Under the pieces are notes generated by a model. The model had not been told where the DNA came from. It did no database searches and saw nothing but the letters and a program-made list of their open reading frames with translations. Shown piece by piece: positions 9,638-19,400 of a stretch of 64,000 bases of DNA. Both the position numbers and the translations under genes were made by a program. Position 1 is the stretch's first letter. Every line of letters begins with the position of its first letter. The stretch spans positions 104,744 through 168,743 of the forward strand of contig DATENM010000105.1 of the NCBI GenBank assembly GCA_035275065.1, given 5' to 3'. The stretch is from Blastocatellia bacterium. GTDB taxonomy: Bacteria > Acidobacteriota > Blastocatellia > UBA7656.

Positions 9638-10674
9638 TGTTGAGCAAGCGCTGCGACCAGCCGAAATCATCAGACGCCCGGCGCGGGCGACCGGCAAGCT
9701 GCGCCGCATTGCTGATGCTCGTCGTGCTGCTGGCGCTGCCAGGCTTTAGCGCCGCCGCGCCGCCGCAAGAGAAGAAGACCCGCGCGACTCAACCGGATAA
9801 GCCCGCCGCCGCGCCGCCCGAAGCCGAACAGGATGACGTGGTGACGCTGCGCGCCGACCTCGTCGTCGTCAACGTCACGGTGACCGACGCCGCCGGCCAG
9901 TACGCGCACGGCCTCAGGGCTAAAGATTTCGCGCTCTTTGAAGACGACGCGGCGCAGACGATCAATTCGTTTTCCGCCGAAGAGTCGCCGTTTGCCGCCG
10001 CCATCCTGATCGATATGAGCGGCAGCATGGAATACAAGTTCGGCCAGGTGCGCGGCGCCGCGGCGGCGTTCATCGATCACATCCGCGACGACGATCAAGT
10101 GGCGGTCTACGGCTTCAACAACAAGGTGCGGCAGGTTCAGGACTTCACCAACTTGCGCGACATCGCCGACGCCATATGGGATACGAAAGCCGAAGACCGT
10201 ACGCGCCTCTACGACTGCATGGACGAAGCGGTGGCGGCGCTCGCGGCGCGCTCGGAAAAACGCCGCGCCATCCTGCTGATCTCGGACGGCTGGGATAATC
10301 TAAGCTCGAAGGCGACCTTCGAGTCGGCCATGAAGCGGGCGCTGGCCGCGGGCATCGTCGTCTACACCATCGATCTGATTGACGACAACACGCTGATGGG
10401 CAGCACGCAGGAAGCGCTGATGCTGCGGCACGGGCGCGGCGAGCTGAAAGAGTTCGCGGCGCAGACCGGCGGGCGCTACGTCCACACGCCGCAGGGCAAC
10501 GACCTCGAATCGGCTTTTACCAACATCGTTGACGAGCTGCGTAATCAATACACCCTGAGCTTCTACCCGACGAACAAGAAACACGATGGACGCTGGCGAC
10601 GCTTGACGGTCACGGCGCGCGGCAAAGCGCTCAACGTGCGCGCCCGCCGTGGCTATTACGCGCCGAAATCCTGA
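9637..10674 (+). CDS. VWFA-related acidobacterial-type secreted protein
   Basis: A 345-residue exported protein with a von Willebrand A domain. After the signal sequence (LMLVVLLALPGFSAAA) comes the conserved VTLRADLVVVNVTVTDAAGQ strand, the FALFEDDAAQTINSF motif, and a complete metal-ion site (LIDMSGSM with a later DGWDN). The C-terminus NQYTLSFYPTNKKHDGRWRR is the usual end of the TIGR03436 family, which is greatly expanded in Acidobacteriota. The start was set at the ATG overlapping the previous stop. Function in the family is not settled. Confidence 0.92.
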   Translation: MLSKRCDQPKSSDARRGRPASCAALLMLVVLLALPGFSAAAPPQEKKTRATQPDKPAAAPPEAEQDDVVTLRADLVVVNVTVTDAAGQYAHGLRAKDFALFEDDAAQTINSFSAEESPFAAAILIDMSGSMEYKFGQVRGAAAAFIDHIRDDDQVAVYGFNNKVRQVQDFTNLRDIADAIWDTKAEDRTRLYDCMDEAVAALAARSEKRRAILLISDGWDNLSSKATFESAMKRALAAGIVVYTIDLIDDNTLMGSTQEALMLRHGRGELKEFAAQTGGRYVHTPQGNDLESAFTNIVDELRNQYTLSFYPTNKKHDGRWRRLTVTARGKALNVRARRGYYAPKS

Positions 10675-10693
10675 AGCGAAAGGCGGACACCGG

Positions 10694-11659
10694 ATGCCGC
10701 GCCGCGCCAACCCGACCCGACCGCACGACGATCAAGTTATCTCGACGACGAGCTTTCTTCAAGAACCTGAACCTGCCGGCGACCGGCGGCTGCGCATCGG
10801 GCGCACTACGGTCGAAGTCACCAGCCTCGACCGCGTCTACTGGCCGGACGAGGGCTATACGAAAGGCGACCTGCTGGCTTACTACCTAGCCGTCGGCAAG
10901 ACCATGCTGCCTTACCTGAAAGACCGCCCGACGATCCTCAAACGCTACCCGAACGGCATTCGCGCGCCGATGTTTTTTCAGCACAACGTCGAAGACGCGC
11001 CCGACCTGTTAAAGACGATTGAGTTGCAGAGCGAAGCCGGACGGGCGATCAATTATGCGGTGTATAGCGATCTGGCGGCGCTCATCTATCTGGTCAACAT
11101 GGGCACTATCGAGCAGCACCCGTGGCATTCGCGCGTCGGCGATCTGGATCACCCGGATTATGTGGTCTTCGACCTCGACCCGCACGGCTCGCCGTTCGCG
11201 AACGTCCGTCAGGTGGCGCTGATTTTGCGCGACGTGTTGAAAGCGCTGAAGCTCACCGGCTATCCAAAGACTTCGGGCTCGGCAGGCATTCACATCTATG
11301 TGCCGCTAGTCAGGCGCTATGATTACGAAGTGGTGGCGCGCTTTGCCGAGCAGGTCTCCGAGCGCGTCGCCGAGCGCGTGCCGCGGATCGCCACGGTCGA
11401 GCGCCGGATTGCCGAGCGCAAGAAAGATCAGGTTTACGTAGACTGGCAGCAGAACGCGCGCGGCAAAGCGGCGGCGGCGGTTTACACGGTGCGCGCCAAA
11501 GCGGGAGCCAGCGTTTCAACGCCCATCACCTGGCAAGAGATCGCGCGCGGCTTCGAGATCGGCGATTTCACGATCAAGACGGTGCCGCGGCGGCTGGCAA
11601 AGAAAGGCGACCTCTGGCGCGACATGTTCAAAAACCGGCAAGCGTTGCCGAAGCTCTAG
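10694..11659 (+). CDS. Stand-alone LigD-type polymerase/primase domain
   Basis: A 321-residue archaeo-eukaryotic-primase-fold polymerase domain as found in LigD of bacterial non-homologous end joining. Visible hallmarks are LDRVYWPDEGYTKGDLLAYY, LKRYPNGI, FQHN, the catalytic DYVVFDLDPHG, TSGSAGIHIYVPL and YVDWQQNARGK. Ligase and phosphoesterase domains are absent, and no Ku gene lies nearby. I chose the ATG at 10694 because the longer open frame overlaps the VWA gene. It may fill and extend DNA ends with a ligase encoded elsewhere. Confidence 0.92.
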   Translation: MPRRANPTRPHDDQVISTTSFLQEPEPAGDRRLRIGRTTVEVTSLDRVYWPDEGYTKGDLLAYYLAVGKTMLPYLKDRPTILKRYPNGIRAPMFFQHNVEDAPDLLKTIELQSEAGRAINYAVYSDLAALIYLVNMGTIEQHPWHSRVGDLDHPDYVVFDLDPHGSPFANVRQVALILRDVLKALKLTGYPKTSGSAGIHIYVPLVRRYDYEVVARFAEQVSERVAERVPRIATVERRIAERKKDQVYVDWQQNARGKAAAAVYTVRAKAGASVSTPITWQEIARGFEIGDFTIKTVPRRLAKKGDLWRDMFKNRQALPKL

Positions 11660-11770
11660 CCCAACGGTGGCTGTTCGTTGCTCGACTGTCTTACACGATT
11701 GCAGGTTGACGTGATAACCGATCCGGCATAAAACCTGTTTGCCGTAAAACCATAGATGAAAGGCTAGACG

Positions 11771-12718
11771 ATGAAATATGGCGCGCTAGTGGCCGTCTTT
11801 CTGATCGCGTGTTCGACTTCTGCCGGGCAGACGCCGACTAAAAGAATCAAGCCCCTCGACGATAAGGCGCTCGACGTTCACCTGCATGCAACAAGCCCGG
11901 AACCCTATAAGAAAGCCGACTCGGCCAGCTTCGGCGCGCACCGCAAGACCGCCAACCGCATGGTGACCGATCCGGCGGCGCTGTTGAAGCGAACGATTGC
12001 CTACATGGACAGCAACAATGTGCGACTGGGCGTGCTCAGCGGCGAGAATGATCTGGTGCAGAGCTGGGCGAAAGCTCACCCCGGTCGGTTCCTCCCTTCG
12101 TTCACGCCCGACACGTCGCCCGACACGAAGGATCACCGGGCCGCGGCCATGCAGTTCGAGCGTGAAATTGACCAGGGCAAATGGCGGGCGATGGGCGAAC
12201 TGGGGCTCGCCTATGACGGGCTGGCGCTGAATGATCCGATGCTATTTCCTTACTATGAAGTCTGCGAACGGAAAGGCATCCCGGTATTCTTTCACACGGG
12301 CTTAGACGGCCCGGAGCCACAGCAGTTGGTCTCGCCGAAGTTTAGAGTCGAGCTGGGCGACCCTTTGCTCCTTCAAGATGTGGTGATTCGCTTCCCGAAG
12401 CTCAAGGTCGTCATCATGCACATGGGCTGGCCGTTCGCTGATCACGCCCTCTATATGCTCTATGCTTACCCCAATGTCTATCTCGACACGGCGGTGGTCA
12501 ATTGGATTCTTGGCCCGAGCGTGTTTAATCGGATGCTGAAGGAAGCGGTCGAGACGGTCGGCAGCGACCGGATACTGTTCGGCTCGGACCAGATGGTATG
12601 GCCGCAGATGATCACGCCGGCGGTGCAGGCCATTAAGCGAGCGGACTATCTGACGGCGGAAGACAAGCGGCGAATTCTTTGGGAGAACGCCGCTGGTTTG
12701 TTGAAGGTGACGCCGTGA
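11771..12718 (+). CDS. Secreted amidohydrolase-family protein
   Basis: A 315-residue amidohydrolase-2 (TIM-barrel) protein with an N-terminal signal sequence ending near TSAGQ. Metal-ligand motifs are LDVHLHATS near residue 37, IPVFFHTGLDGPEP near 175, VVIMHMGWPFADHALYM and ILFGSDQMVW (late catalytic aspartate). Proteins of this group include decarboxylases and lactonases; the substrate here is unknown. It stands alone with no partner gene on its strand. Confidence 0.85.
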   Translation: MKYGALVAVFLIACSTSAGQTPTKRIKPLDDKALDVHLHATSPEPYKKADSASFGAHRKTANRMVTDPAALLKRTIAYMDSNNVRLGVLSGENDLVQSWAKAHPGRFLPSFTPDTSPDTKDHRAAAMQFEREIDQGKWRAMGELGLAYDGLALNDPMLFPYYEVCERKGIPVFFHTGLDGPEPQQLVSPKFRVELGDPLLLQDVVIRFPKLKVVIMHMGWPFADHALYMLYAYPNVYLDTAVVNWILGPSVFNRMLKEAVETVGSDRILFGSDQMVWPQMITPAVQAIKRADYLTAEDKRRILWENAAGLLKVTP

Positions 12719-12790
12719 ATGATCTGGCTCGCATGAAGAGCCATCTATTAAATGGCCCGAACCCTTCGTCGCCGCCGCGCCCCGTGCGTA

Positions 12791-12941
12791 GGGCTGCCGC
12801 AGGGTCTATTTATTCTCTGGACTTGAACCGCCAAGACGCCAAGGACGCCAAGAGAACGCCGAGCTTTTCTTGGCGATCTTGGCGTCTTGGCGGTTTATAT
12901 CCGATGGTTATTCGAGAATGAATAGGCCCTGAGGGCTGCCG
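12791..12941. repeat. Intergenic inverted element with CGCCAAGA-type repeats
   Basis: The gap between 12719 and 13066 contains no gene but a nested palindrome. Inner arms 12826-12853 and 12868-12895 are made of ACGCCAAG-like units and pair with two mismatches. Outer arms 12803-12818 and 12915-12930 pair (GGTCTATTTATTCTC against GAGAATGAATAGGCC). The 9-base direct repeat GGGCTGCCG borders the element at 12791 and 12933. This suggests a mobile REP- or MITE-like element; similar CGCCAAGAC palindromes are common in bacterial genomes rich in such repeats. Confidence 0.7.
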
Positions 12942-13066
12942 GTCGGCGCTTGACTTAGACGCGGCGGCGGGCAGACAATAGCTCATCGGAAGGACAGGTT
13001 CCCGCAAAGCAAGCCCCTCGGCCTCAATCCAAACGGCCAACAGTCTCGCTCCAGAGGTGTTTCGTT

Positions 13067-14509
13067 ATGCATACGACTTTCGCGCGAACCTTGTGCGCCG
13101 CTGTGGCTCTTATCCTGTTCGCCACCGCCATCCATGCCAGCGACGAATCGCTTGAAACCTTGCTCGCTTATTTGAAAAGTCCGAACGTCTCGACGCGCCG
13201 CGACGCCGCGCGCAAGCTCGGCGAGCGCCGCGAGCGCAACCAGCTCGCCGTCGAAGCGCTCGCCGTCAGCGCCCGCAAAGACGATGACCGCGAGGTCCGC
13301 CTTGAAGCGGTCAACGCCCTCGGCAAGCTCAAAGACTTTACGGCGCTTCCAGACATGCTCGGCGCGTTGAAAGACCCCAGCGACCCTGTGCGCGACGCCG
13401 CCGTCAAAGCGCTGGTCATGCTCTACACCGAGCATGACATCGATTTCATCACCAACCGCCGCGACGGCTGGAACTGGTTCAACCCGTTTCTCGACACCAG
13501 CGACCATGCCATCGTCGAGCCGTACATCTTCGTCCAGCCCGAGATCATTCAAGCGCTCGGCGACACGGCACGCGGCGACGGCGTGCGCGACGTGCGGGTG
13601 TCGGCCATTCGCGCCCTCGGCGTGCTGCGCGGCGGGACGGCCATCCCGCAACTCGCCGACGCCTTGAACGCCGACCAGGACGTGCGCATTGACGTGATTC
13701 GCGCCTTCATCAAGATCGGCGACCCGGCGGCGGGCCGCTACCTCATCCCCTACTTCCGCGACTCGAATCACAAAGTCCGCACCCAGGCGATGGTCGCCGC
13801 AGGCTTGCTCAAGTACCGGGCGGCGGTCGAGCCGCTGCTGTCGGTTTACGGGCTGGGGCCGGAGAAGAAAGGCACGGTGGCCAAAGTCATGCACAAGGTG
13901 AAAGGCCGCCTCAGCTATCTGCCGCCGCGCGACGAAGCGGCGCTGTGGGCGCTGTCGTTGATCGGCGACGACCGCGCCGAGCAAACCTTCGTCGAGAACA
14001 TGACGGACAAAGATGGCGACCGCCGCCAGTACGCCTTTGAAGGGTTGGCGCGCATTGGCGAGGCGCGTTATCTCGATCAAATCTCGCGGCTGGTCTTGAC
14101 CGAAGGCAATGGCGACGTCAAGCTCGCCGAGTATTTCGCGCTCTACAAGATGGGCAGTCGCCCGAACATTCAGAACATCATCCGCAAGCTCGACACCGAC
14201 CAGCAAGACCAGGCGCGCGCTTACCTGATGGAAGCCCATCCGGCCGACCTCTACCCGCACGTGCGTTCGAGCAACCGCATCGTCCGCCAGCAGGTCATCG
14301 ATATTCTGGGCCGCATCGGCGACGCCGACACCATCAGAGAGTTGCAGCCTATCGCGCAGACTTCGGGGGCCGAGACCTCGGAGATCGCTCACCTCGCCAT
14401 CAAGCGCATCGAGTGGCGTCTGTCAGGCCGCCCGCGCGTCCACGACCCGGCCATGCGCCGCACTTCGGAAGCCGATGCGCCGCGCCCGCGCCGCGCCGCG
14501 AACCCGTAA
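13067..14509 (+). CDS. Secreted HEAT-repeat protein
   Basis: A 480-residue exported alpha-solenoid. The signal peptide (TLCAAVALILFATAIHA) is followed by repeated helix pairs such as TRRDAARKLGERRERNQLAV, DREVRLEAVNALGKLKDF and DPVRDAAVKALVML, then later repeats to about residue 455. Such solenoids act as protein-binding scaffolds; the partner is unknown. The C-terminal tail is Arg/Pro-rich. A hairpin element follows the stop by a few bases. Confidence 0.85.
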   Translation: MHTTFARTLCAAVALILFATAIHASDESLETLLAYLKSPNVSTRRDAARKLGERRERNQLAVEALAVSARKDDDREVRLEAVNALGKLKDFTALPDMLGALKDPSDPVRDAAVKALVMLYTEHDIDFITNRRDGWNWFNPFLDTSDHAIVEPYIFVQPEIIQALGDTARGDGVRDVRVSAIRALGVLRGGTAIPQLADALNADQDVRIDVIRAFIKIGDPAAGRYLIPYFRDSNHKVRTQAMVAAGLLKYRAAVEPLLSVYGLGPEKKGTVAKVMHKVKGRLSYLPPRDEAALWALSLIGDDRAEQTFVENMTDKDGDRRQYAFEGLARIGEARYLDQISRLVLTEGNGDVKLAEYFALYKMGSRPNIQNIIRKLDTDQQDQARAYLMEAHPADLYPHVRSSNRIVRQQVIDILGRIGDADTIRELQPIAQTSGAETSEIAHLAIKRIEWRLSGRPRVHDPAMRRTSEADAPRPRRAANP

Positions 14510-14513
14510 TGGG

Positions 14514-14646
14514 AAGGAGGCAGGAGGCAGGAAGCAGGAAGCAGTAAAACCGGCTGCCAACATTCAAAGGCAGCAAGCGTGAGTCATCGCTCAACACTTG
14601 CTGCCTTTTTCCTGACTGCCTCCTGCTTCCTGCTTCCTGCCTCCTT
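14514..14646. repeat. Heptanucleotide-repeat hairpin element A
   Basis: Arms 14514-14544 and 14616-14646 consist of tandem 7-nt units of the GCAGGAR type and are complementary with few mismatches. Inside is a second perfect 12-bp stem (AAAGGCAGCAAG / CTTGCTGCCTTT) ending in a T-run at 14606-14610. The inner stem could terminate transcription of the HEAT gene. It belongs to the same family as the elements at 23360 and 26958. Confidence 0.8.
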
Positions 14647-14719
14647 CTCTGTTGCTCCTGCTCGCCGCGCGCCTTTACAATACGGCTTCGTCAATTCAAT
14701 CCATCAACGGGGAGCAAAA

Positions 14720-15955
14720 ATGAGAAAGCTGGTGGCTGCGCTCATCTGCGCGGCAGTGGTTTCGGTTACTGTACAAGCCCAGGATTACAACGCTCAGGCG
14801 AAAGCTATCATGGAGCGCGCCGAACTCAAGCGGGCGTTTGATTATATTGACGCGCACCGCGACGACATCCTGAACGAGTGGAAGACGATTACCGAGATCA
14901 ACGCGCCGTCGGGCAAAGAACAGCCGCGCGCCGCTTTCGTTAAGCGGTTGCTTGAAACCTATAAGCTCGACCGAGTCTATAGCGACACCGTTGGCAATGT
15001 CATTGCCGTCCGCAAAGGCGCGGGCACGGGCAAGCCCGTGGTCTTTGACGCACACCTCGACACCGTCTTTCAGGAAGGCTTGAAGATCAAGGCGGAAATT
15101 CGCGACGGCAAAATCTACGCGCCCGGCGTCGGTGATGACACACGCAACGTTGAAGCCTTGCTCGCGGCGATCCGCGCCATGAACGAAGCCGGCGTCAAGA
15201 CGCAGAGCGATCTGCTCTTCGTCTTCACCGTCGCCGAAGAGACTTCGTTTGGCGGCGCCAAGCATTTTATTCAGGAGAACAAAGAGCGCATCGGCCAGTA
15301 CGTCGCGCTCGACGGCGGCTATCAGGGGCTGACCTATGGCGGCATCGGCATCAACTGGTACAAGTTTCATTTCATCGGGCCGGGCGGCCACACGCGCTCA
15401 AAGACGCCGCCTTACTCGGCGAGCCTGCCGCTGGCGCGCGCCATCTCGCGCATCTACCAGCTTGAGCTGCCGCAGCAGCCGGATGTCAACCTCAACATCG
15501 GCATGCTCGGCGGCGCTGAAGTGGTCAATGCCAAGGCCGCCGACGCATGGTTTACGGTTGATCTGCGCTCGACCGACCAGAAGGCCATTGATGATTTCGA
15601 GAAGCGCATCACCGACATCTGCCGCGAAGAGGCCGAGCGCGCCGGCTTTCAGTTGAAGGTCGAAGACGTCGAAGAGAAGCTGCCGGCGGCGCAACTGCCG
15701 GGCAACCGCGAATCGTTCGGCGTGCGCATGGGCGAAGCGGTGCATCGCGCGATGGGGTTTGAAAACGTCACGGTGTCGCCGACCGGCTCGAACAATTCAA
15801 ACGTCGCGCTGTTGGCCGGGCTCAACGCCTTCTCGACCGGCGCCGGGCCGTGCGGCGGCGATCACTCGCTCGGCGAGTGGTGCGAGATCGAGCCGTATTA
15901 TCGCGGCGTCAAGAAGACCATCCTGCTGGCGGCGGCCCTGGCGGGAATTCAGTAA
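14720..15955 (+). CDS. Secreted M20-family metallopeptidase
   Basis: A 411-residue exported dizinc peptidase. The start at 14720 has GGGGAG upstream and gives a signal peptide (LVAALICAAVVSVTVQA). Zinc and catalytic residues are seen in VVFDAHLDTVF, APGVGDDTRNVEALL, VFTVAEETSFGG, YVALDGG and GGDHSLGEW; the dimerisation lid begins near KFHFIGPGGHTRS. It resembles tripeptide-aminopeptidase-like M20 enzymes. A small membrane protein gene follows after 16 bases and is probably co-transcribed. Confidence 0.92.
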   Translation: MRKLVAALICAAVVSVTVQAQDYNAQAKAIMERAELKRAFDYIDAHRDDILNEWKTITEINAPSGKEQPRAAFVKRLLETYKLDRVYSDTVGNVIAVRKGAGTGKPVVFDAHLDTVFQEGLKIKAEIRDGKIYAPGVGDDTRNVEALLAAIRAMNEAGVKTQSDLLFVFTVAEETSFGGAKHFIQENKERIGQYVALDGGYQGLTYGGIGINWYKFHFIGPGGHTRSKTPPYSASLPLARAISRIYQLELPQQPDVNLNIGMLGGAEVVNAKAADAWFTVDLRSTDQKAIDDFEKRITDICREEAERAGFQLKVEDVEEKLPAAQLPGNRESFGVRMGEAVHRAMGFENVTVSPTGSNNSNVALLAGLNAFSTGAGPCGGDHSLGEWCEIEPYYRGVKKTILLAAALAGIQ

Positions 15956-15971
15956 GCAAAAAGGAGCGACG

Positions 15972-16439
15972 ATGAAAGGCGCGAGAATCTTGTTCCTGGC
16001 AAGCTGGGTGCTGATGTTTGTGGTGCTGGCGGCGACGGCGATCTTGGCGGCTCAATCGTTGCGGATTGCCTACACCTGGTCGCAGGAAAGTATCGCGCCG
16101 GGCTATACGCTGAATGACGTCCGCGCGGCGACCGGCAACGAAGACGCTGTGAAAGCCATACGTGGGCGGCGGGCGACCGCCGCAACCTGGGCGCTCGGCT
16201 ACGCGCTGCTCGGCCTGTTTGTCGTGCTCGTGCCCTATCGTCGCGGCGAGCGCTGGGCATGGTGGGCGCTGCTGGTAACGATGGGCCTGCCGCAGTTGCT
16301 CTCGTTGCTGCGCGCGCCGATGCTGGCGACGACGCAGGGCGTGCAGACCCCCGCCATACTGCTCGCCTTGACCTTTCTAGCGCTGCTTTGCGGCGTGCCG
16401 CGCCTCTTCAAGCGCGAAGCCGTCGCCACCGTCGAATGA
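15972..16439 (+). CDS. Small four-helix membrane protein, unknown
   Basis: A 155-residue integral membrane protein starting at an ATG with AAGGAG upstream. Hydrophobic segments lie near residues 5-27, 68-85, 95-115 and 125-145. A periplasmic loop after the first helix contains WSQESIAPGYTLNDVRAATG. No family recognised. It follows the M20 peptidase gene by 16 bases and probably shares its transcript. Confidence 0.75.
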   Translation: MKGARILFLASWVLMFVVLAATAILAAQSLRIAYTWSQESIAPGYTLNDVRAATGNEDAVKAIRGRRATAATWALGYALLGLFVVLVPYRRGERWAWWALLVTMGLPQLLSLLRAPMLATTQGVQTPAILLALTFLALLCGVPRLFKREAVATVE

Positions 16440-16463
16440 GCCGCGCCCCAGGCGTTCATCAAA

Positions 16464-19400
16464 TCAGTGACCCTTCTGCTTGACTGACAAGGTCTGCCCG
16501 CCGATGCGGATGGTGGCTTTGCGCGCCGCGCCGCTCGGGTTGACCGCCACCGTGTAATTGACGAGTTGACTGCCCGTTCCATTGGTTGCCGGGGTGATCG
16601 TAATCCAACTCGCCTTCGTCTGCGCTGTCCAGGTGCAGCCCGCCCCTGCGCTCACGTACGTCGAGCCGAAGCCGCCGCTGGCCGGGTAGGCCGCAAACGC
16701 GGAGTTGAGAGCTACCTGACAATTCTCAGACCCTGCGCCCGCCTGGTAGATGGTGAATGTCTGTTCGCCGACCGTCAGCGTGCCGGTGCGGAATGCGCCG
16801 TCTGGATTTTCGCGCACTTCGAATTTCACGTCGCTATCACCGACGCCATCGCGGGCAGAAGCGATGATGATCCAACCGGCGTTGCTCGTCGCCTGCCAGG
16901 CGCAGCCGGCGGCTGCCTGCACCTTCACGCTGCCGCTGCCGCCTCTGGTGGTAAACGCCGCGCTTGCCGCCGCCAGGCTCGGTGAACAGGTGAAAGCAAT
17001 CTTCGTTATGAAGGCATCGTGATAGCCGTGCGAGACGGTTTGCCAGGCTCCCGGCGTCACCGGGAAGTCGGCAGCCCCCGTGTAGCCCGTGACGTAAACA
17101 TTGCCGGCAGGGTCAATGGCGATGCCTTTGCCGGCCTCCTCATTGGTCTGGCCGCCGAGCGAAGTCGAATAGATGAGCGCGCTACCCGCCGGGTTCAAGC
17201 CGGCCACGAACGCGTCAGCGTAAGTTCGCGCCGGGTCGGTCGCCAGGAAATCTGCCGACAGCGTGTAGCCCGTCACGAAGGCGTTACCTGTCCCGTCAAT
17301 CGCCAGACCATAGGACGTGTCATACCCGCTGCCGCCGAGATAGGTCGAATAGGCCAGGGCCGTGCCCGTGTTATTCAACTTCGCGACGAAGACGTCATTG
17401 CCGCCGCTATAGCTTTGCAGTGGATTGACGGTGGGAAAGTCGTTTGCCGTCGTCGGCCCCGTGACATATGCATTGCCGCCGGCATCCACGGCGATGGCGG
17501 CGCACGAATCGGCCTCGTTGCCGCCGAGATAAGTCGAATAGGTCAGCGCCGCGCCCGCCGCGTCCAGTTTCGCGACAAAGCCGTCGCCCGCGACCGCCGC
17601 GCCGGTATAAAGCCTCGACGGGTTTTGCGGGTCAATGGCCAGCGCTGTTGCCAACAGATTACTCAAGCCATTGTTCACGGTGGCCCAACTGCCGCCGCCG
17701 TCCATGCTCTTAATCACGCCGCCGCCATAGACTGCCGCGTAAAGCGTCGAGGTGACCGCCGGATTAATCACCAGAGCGCGGATACTTTGGACGGGATTAT
17801 TATCAAGCTGGCTCCAGGTGCCGCTGCCATCCGTGGACTTATAGATATGGTAGGAGGTGGCCGCATAAATCGTTGCCGAGTTGGTTGGATCGATGGTCAA
17901 AGAGTAGATCGTCTGCGATGAGTTTACGAAGCCGGCAGGTTCCCAGTAGTCGCCGCCGCCACCGACCGTATTCTTGAATATGCCCTTGCCGCCGATGTAA
18001 AGCGTTGACGGCGTATTCGGGTCAACGGCGATTGCATGAACAGCGCCGGGCAGATAACCATCGCCATAAAACTGCGGCGTCGCCCAACTGTTGCCGCCGT
18101 CCGTGCTCTTGGAGACGCTGTTGTTCCTGCCGACGTAGACATTTGCCGGGTTCACTGGATCGAACGCAATAGAATATGCGGGACCAAAAGACTGGCCGGC
18201 TACGCTCCAGCTCGCTCCCGCGTCCGTGCTTCGGTAAACGCCGTTGGCCGTCGCCAGAAATAAGGTTGAAGGCGTCGCCGGGCTGACCGCCAGGGCGTTC
18301 AACGTCGCTTGCGGCAACCCGTTGCTCGACGTACTCCAGGTGTCGCCGCCATCCGTGCTTTTGTAAACGCCGGGCGGCGAGGTGGCGGCATAAACCGTGG
18401 ATGGCGTTTGTGGGTCAACGGCCAGGGCATCCACCTCAGCATAAACCGGCAGGCCATTGTTCATGGCCGCCCAGTTCGCTGCCCCGTCGAGTGTCTTAAA
18501 TGCCGTCTTGCATTTGAAATCGGACTGTATGGGGTTGACCAGCGGGAAATTGGGCGAATTGGTCGCGCCCGCCACATACACGCTGCCGGCGTTATCAACG
18601 GCAATGGCAGCCCCCCAGTCGCCGCCATCACCGCCCAGATAGGTCGAATAGACAAACGCTGTGCCCGCGGCATTCAACTTCGACACAAACGCATCGCCAT
18701 TGCCGCCGGGCGTCGCCTGCAAGGCGTTGACGGTTTGAAAATCGGTCGAGGTCGTCCACCCGGCGACGCAGGCATTGCCGGTGGCGTCCACAGCAATGGA
18801 CAGCCCTTTGTCCCGTCCATTGCCGCCCAGGTAGGTGGAATACACCAGCGCCGTGCCCGCCGCATTCAGCTTAGCGACGAAGGCATCCGAGTTTGATATG
18901 AGATTGCCGTGCGGCGATTGCAGAGGGTTGACGGTCGGGAAGTTTAGCGACTGCGTGAAGCCCGTGACATAAGCATTGCCCACCGTATCGACAGCAATGC
19001 TATTGGCATCATCATAATCGCTGCCGCCGAGGTAGGTCGAATAGACCAGGGCCGTGCCGTTGGCATTCAGCTTCGCCACAAAGAGGTCAGGCAGGGCGCC
19101 CCCCAATGGCTGCACCGCAGAGGCCGTTGGAAAGTCCGTCGAAAAAGTCAGCCCGGTGACGTAGGCATTGCCCGCCCCATCCACCGCAATGGCATGGCCC
19201 TCGTCATCATTGCTGCCGCCGAGGTAGGTCGAATACCCCAGCACCGGATCGATCACCAGCGGCTGGCGGCGGTCGTAATGGCCAAGCGCAAAGCTCACAC
19301 GGTTCTTGCCGCGCAGCACGTAGCGCGCCGCCACCTCGCGCCGCTCGCCGTTGATCTCCTGATAGGCCACAGGCTTGTGCTGCCGCACCTCGCCCGCCGC

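Noticed and set aside
12983..14392. Long open frame antisense to the HEAT-repeat gene
   Set aside because: Its protein is Arg/Val/Ala/Asp-rich without domain motifs, and the plus-strand gene has a signal peptide and clear HEAT repeats. High GC keeps the opposite strand open.
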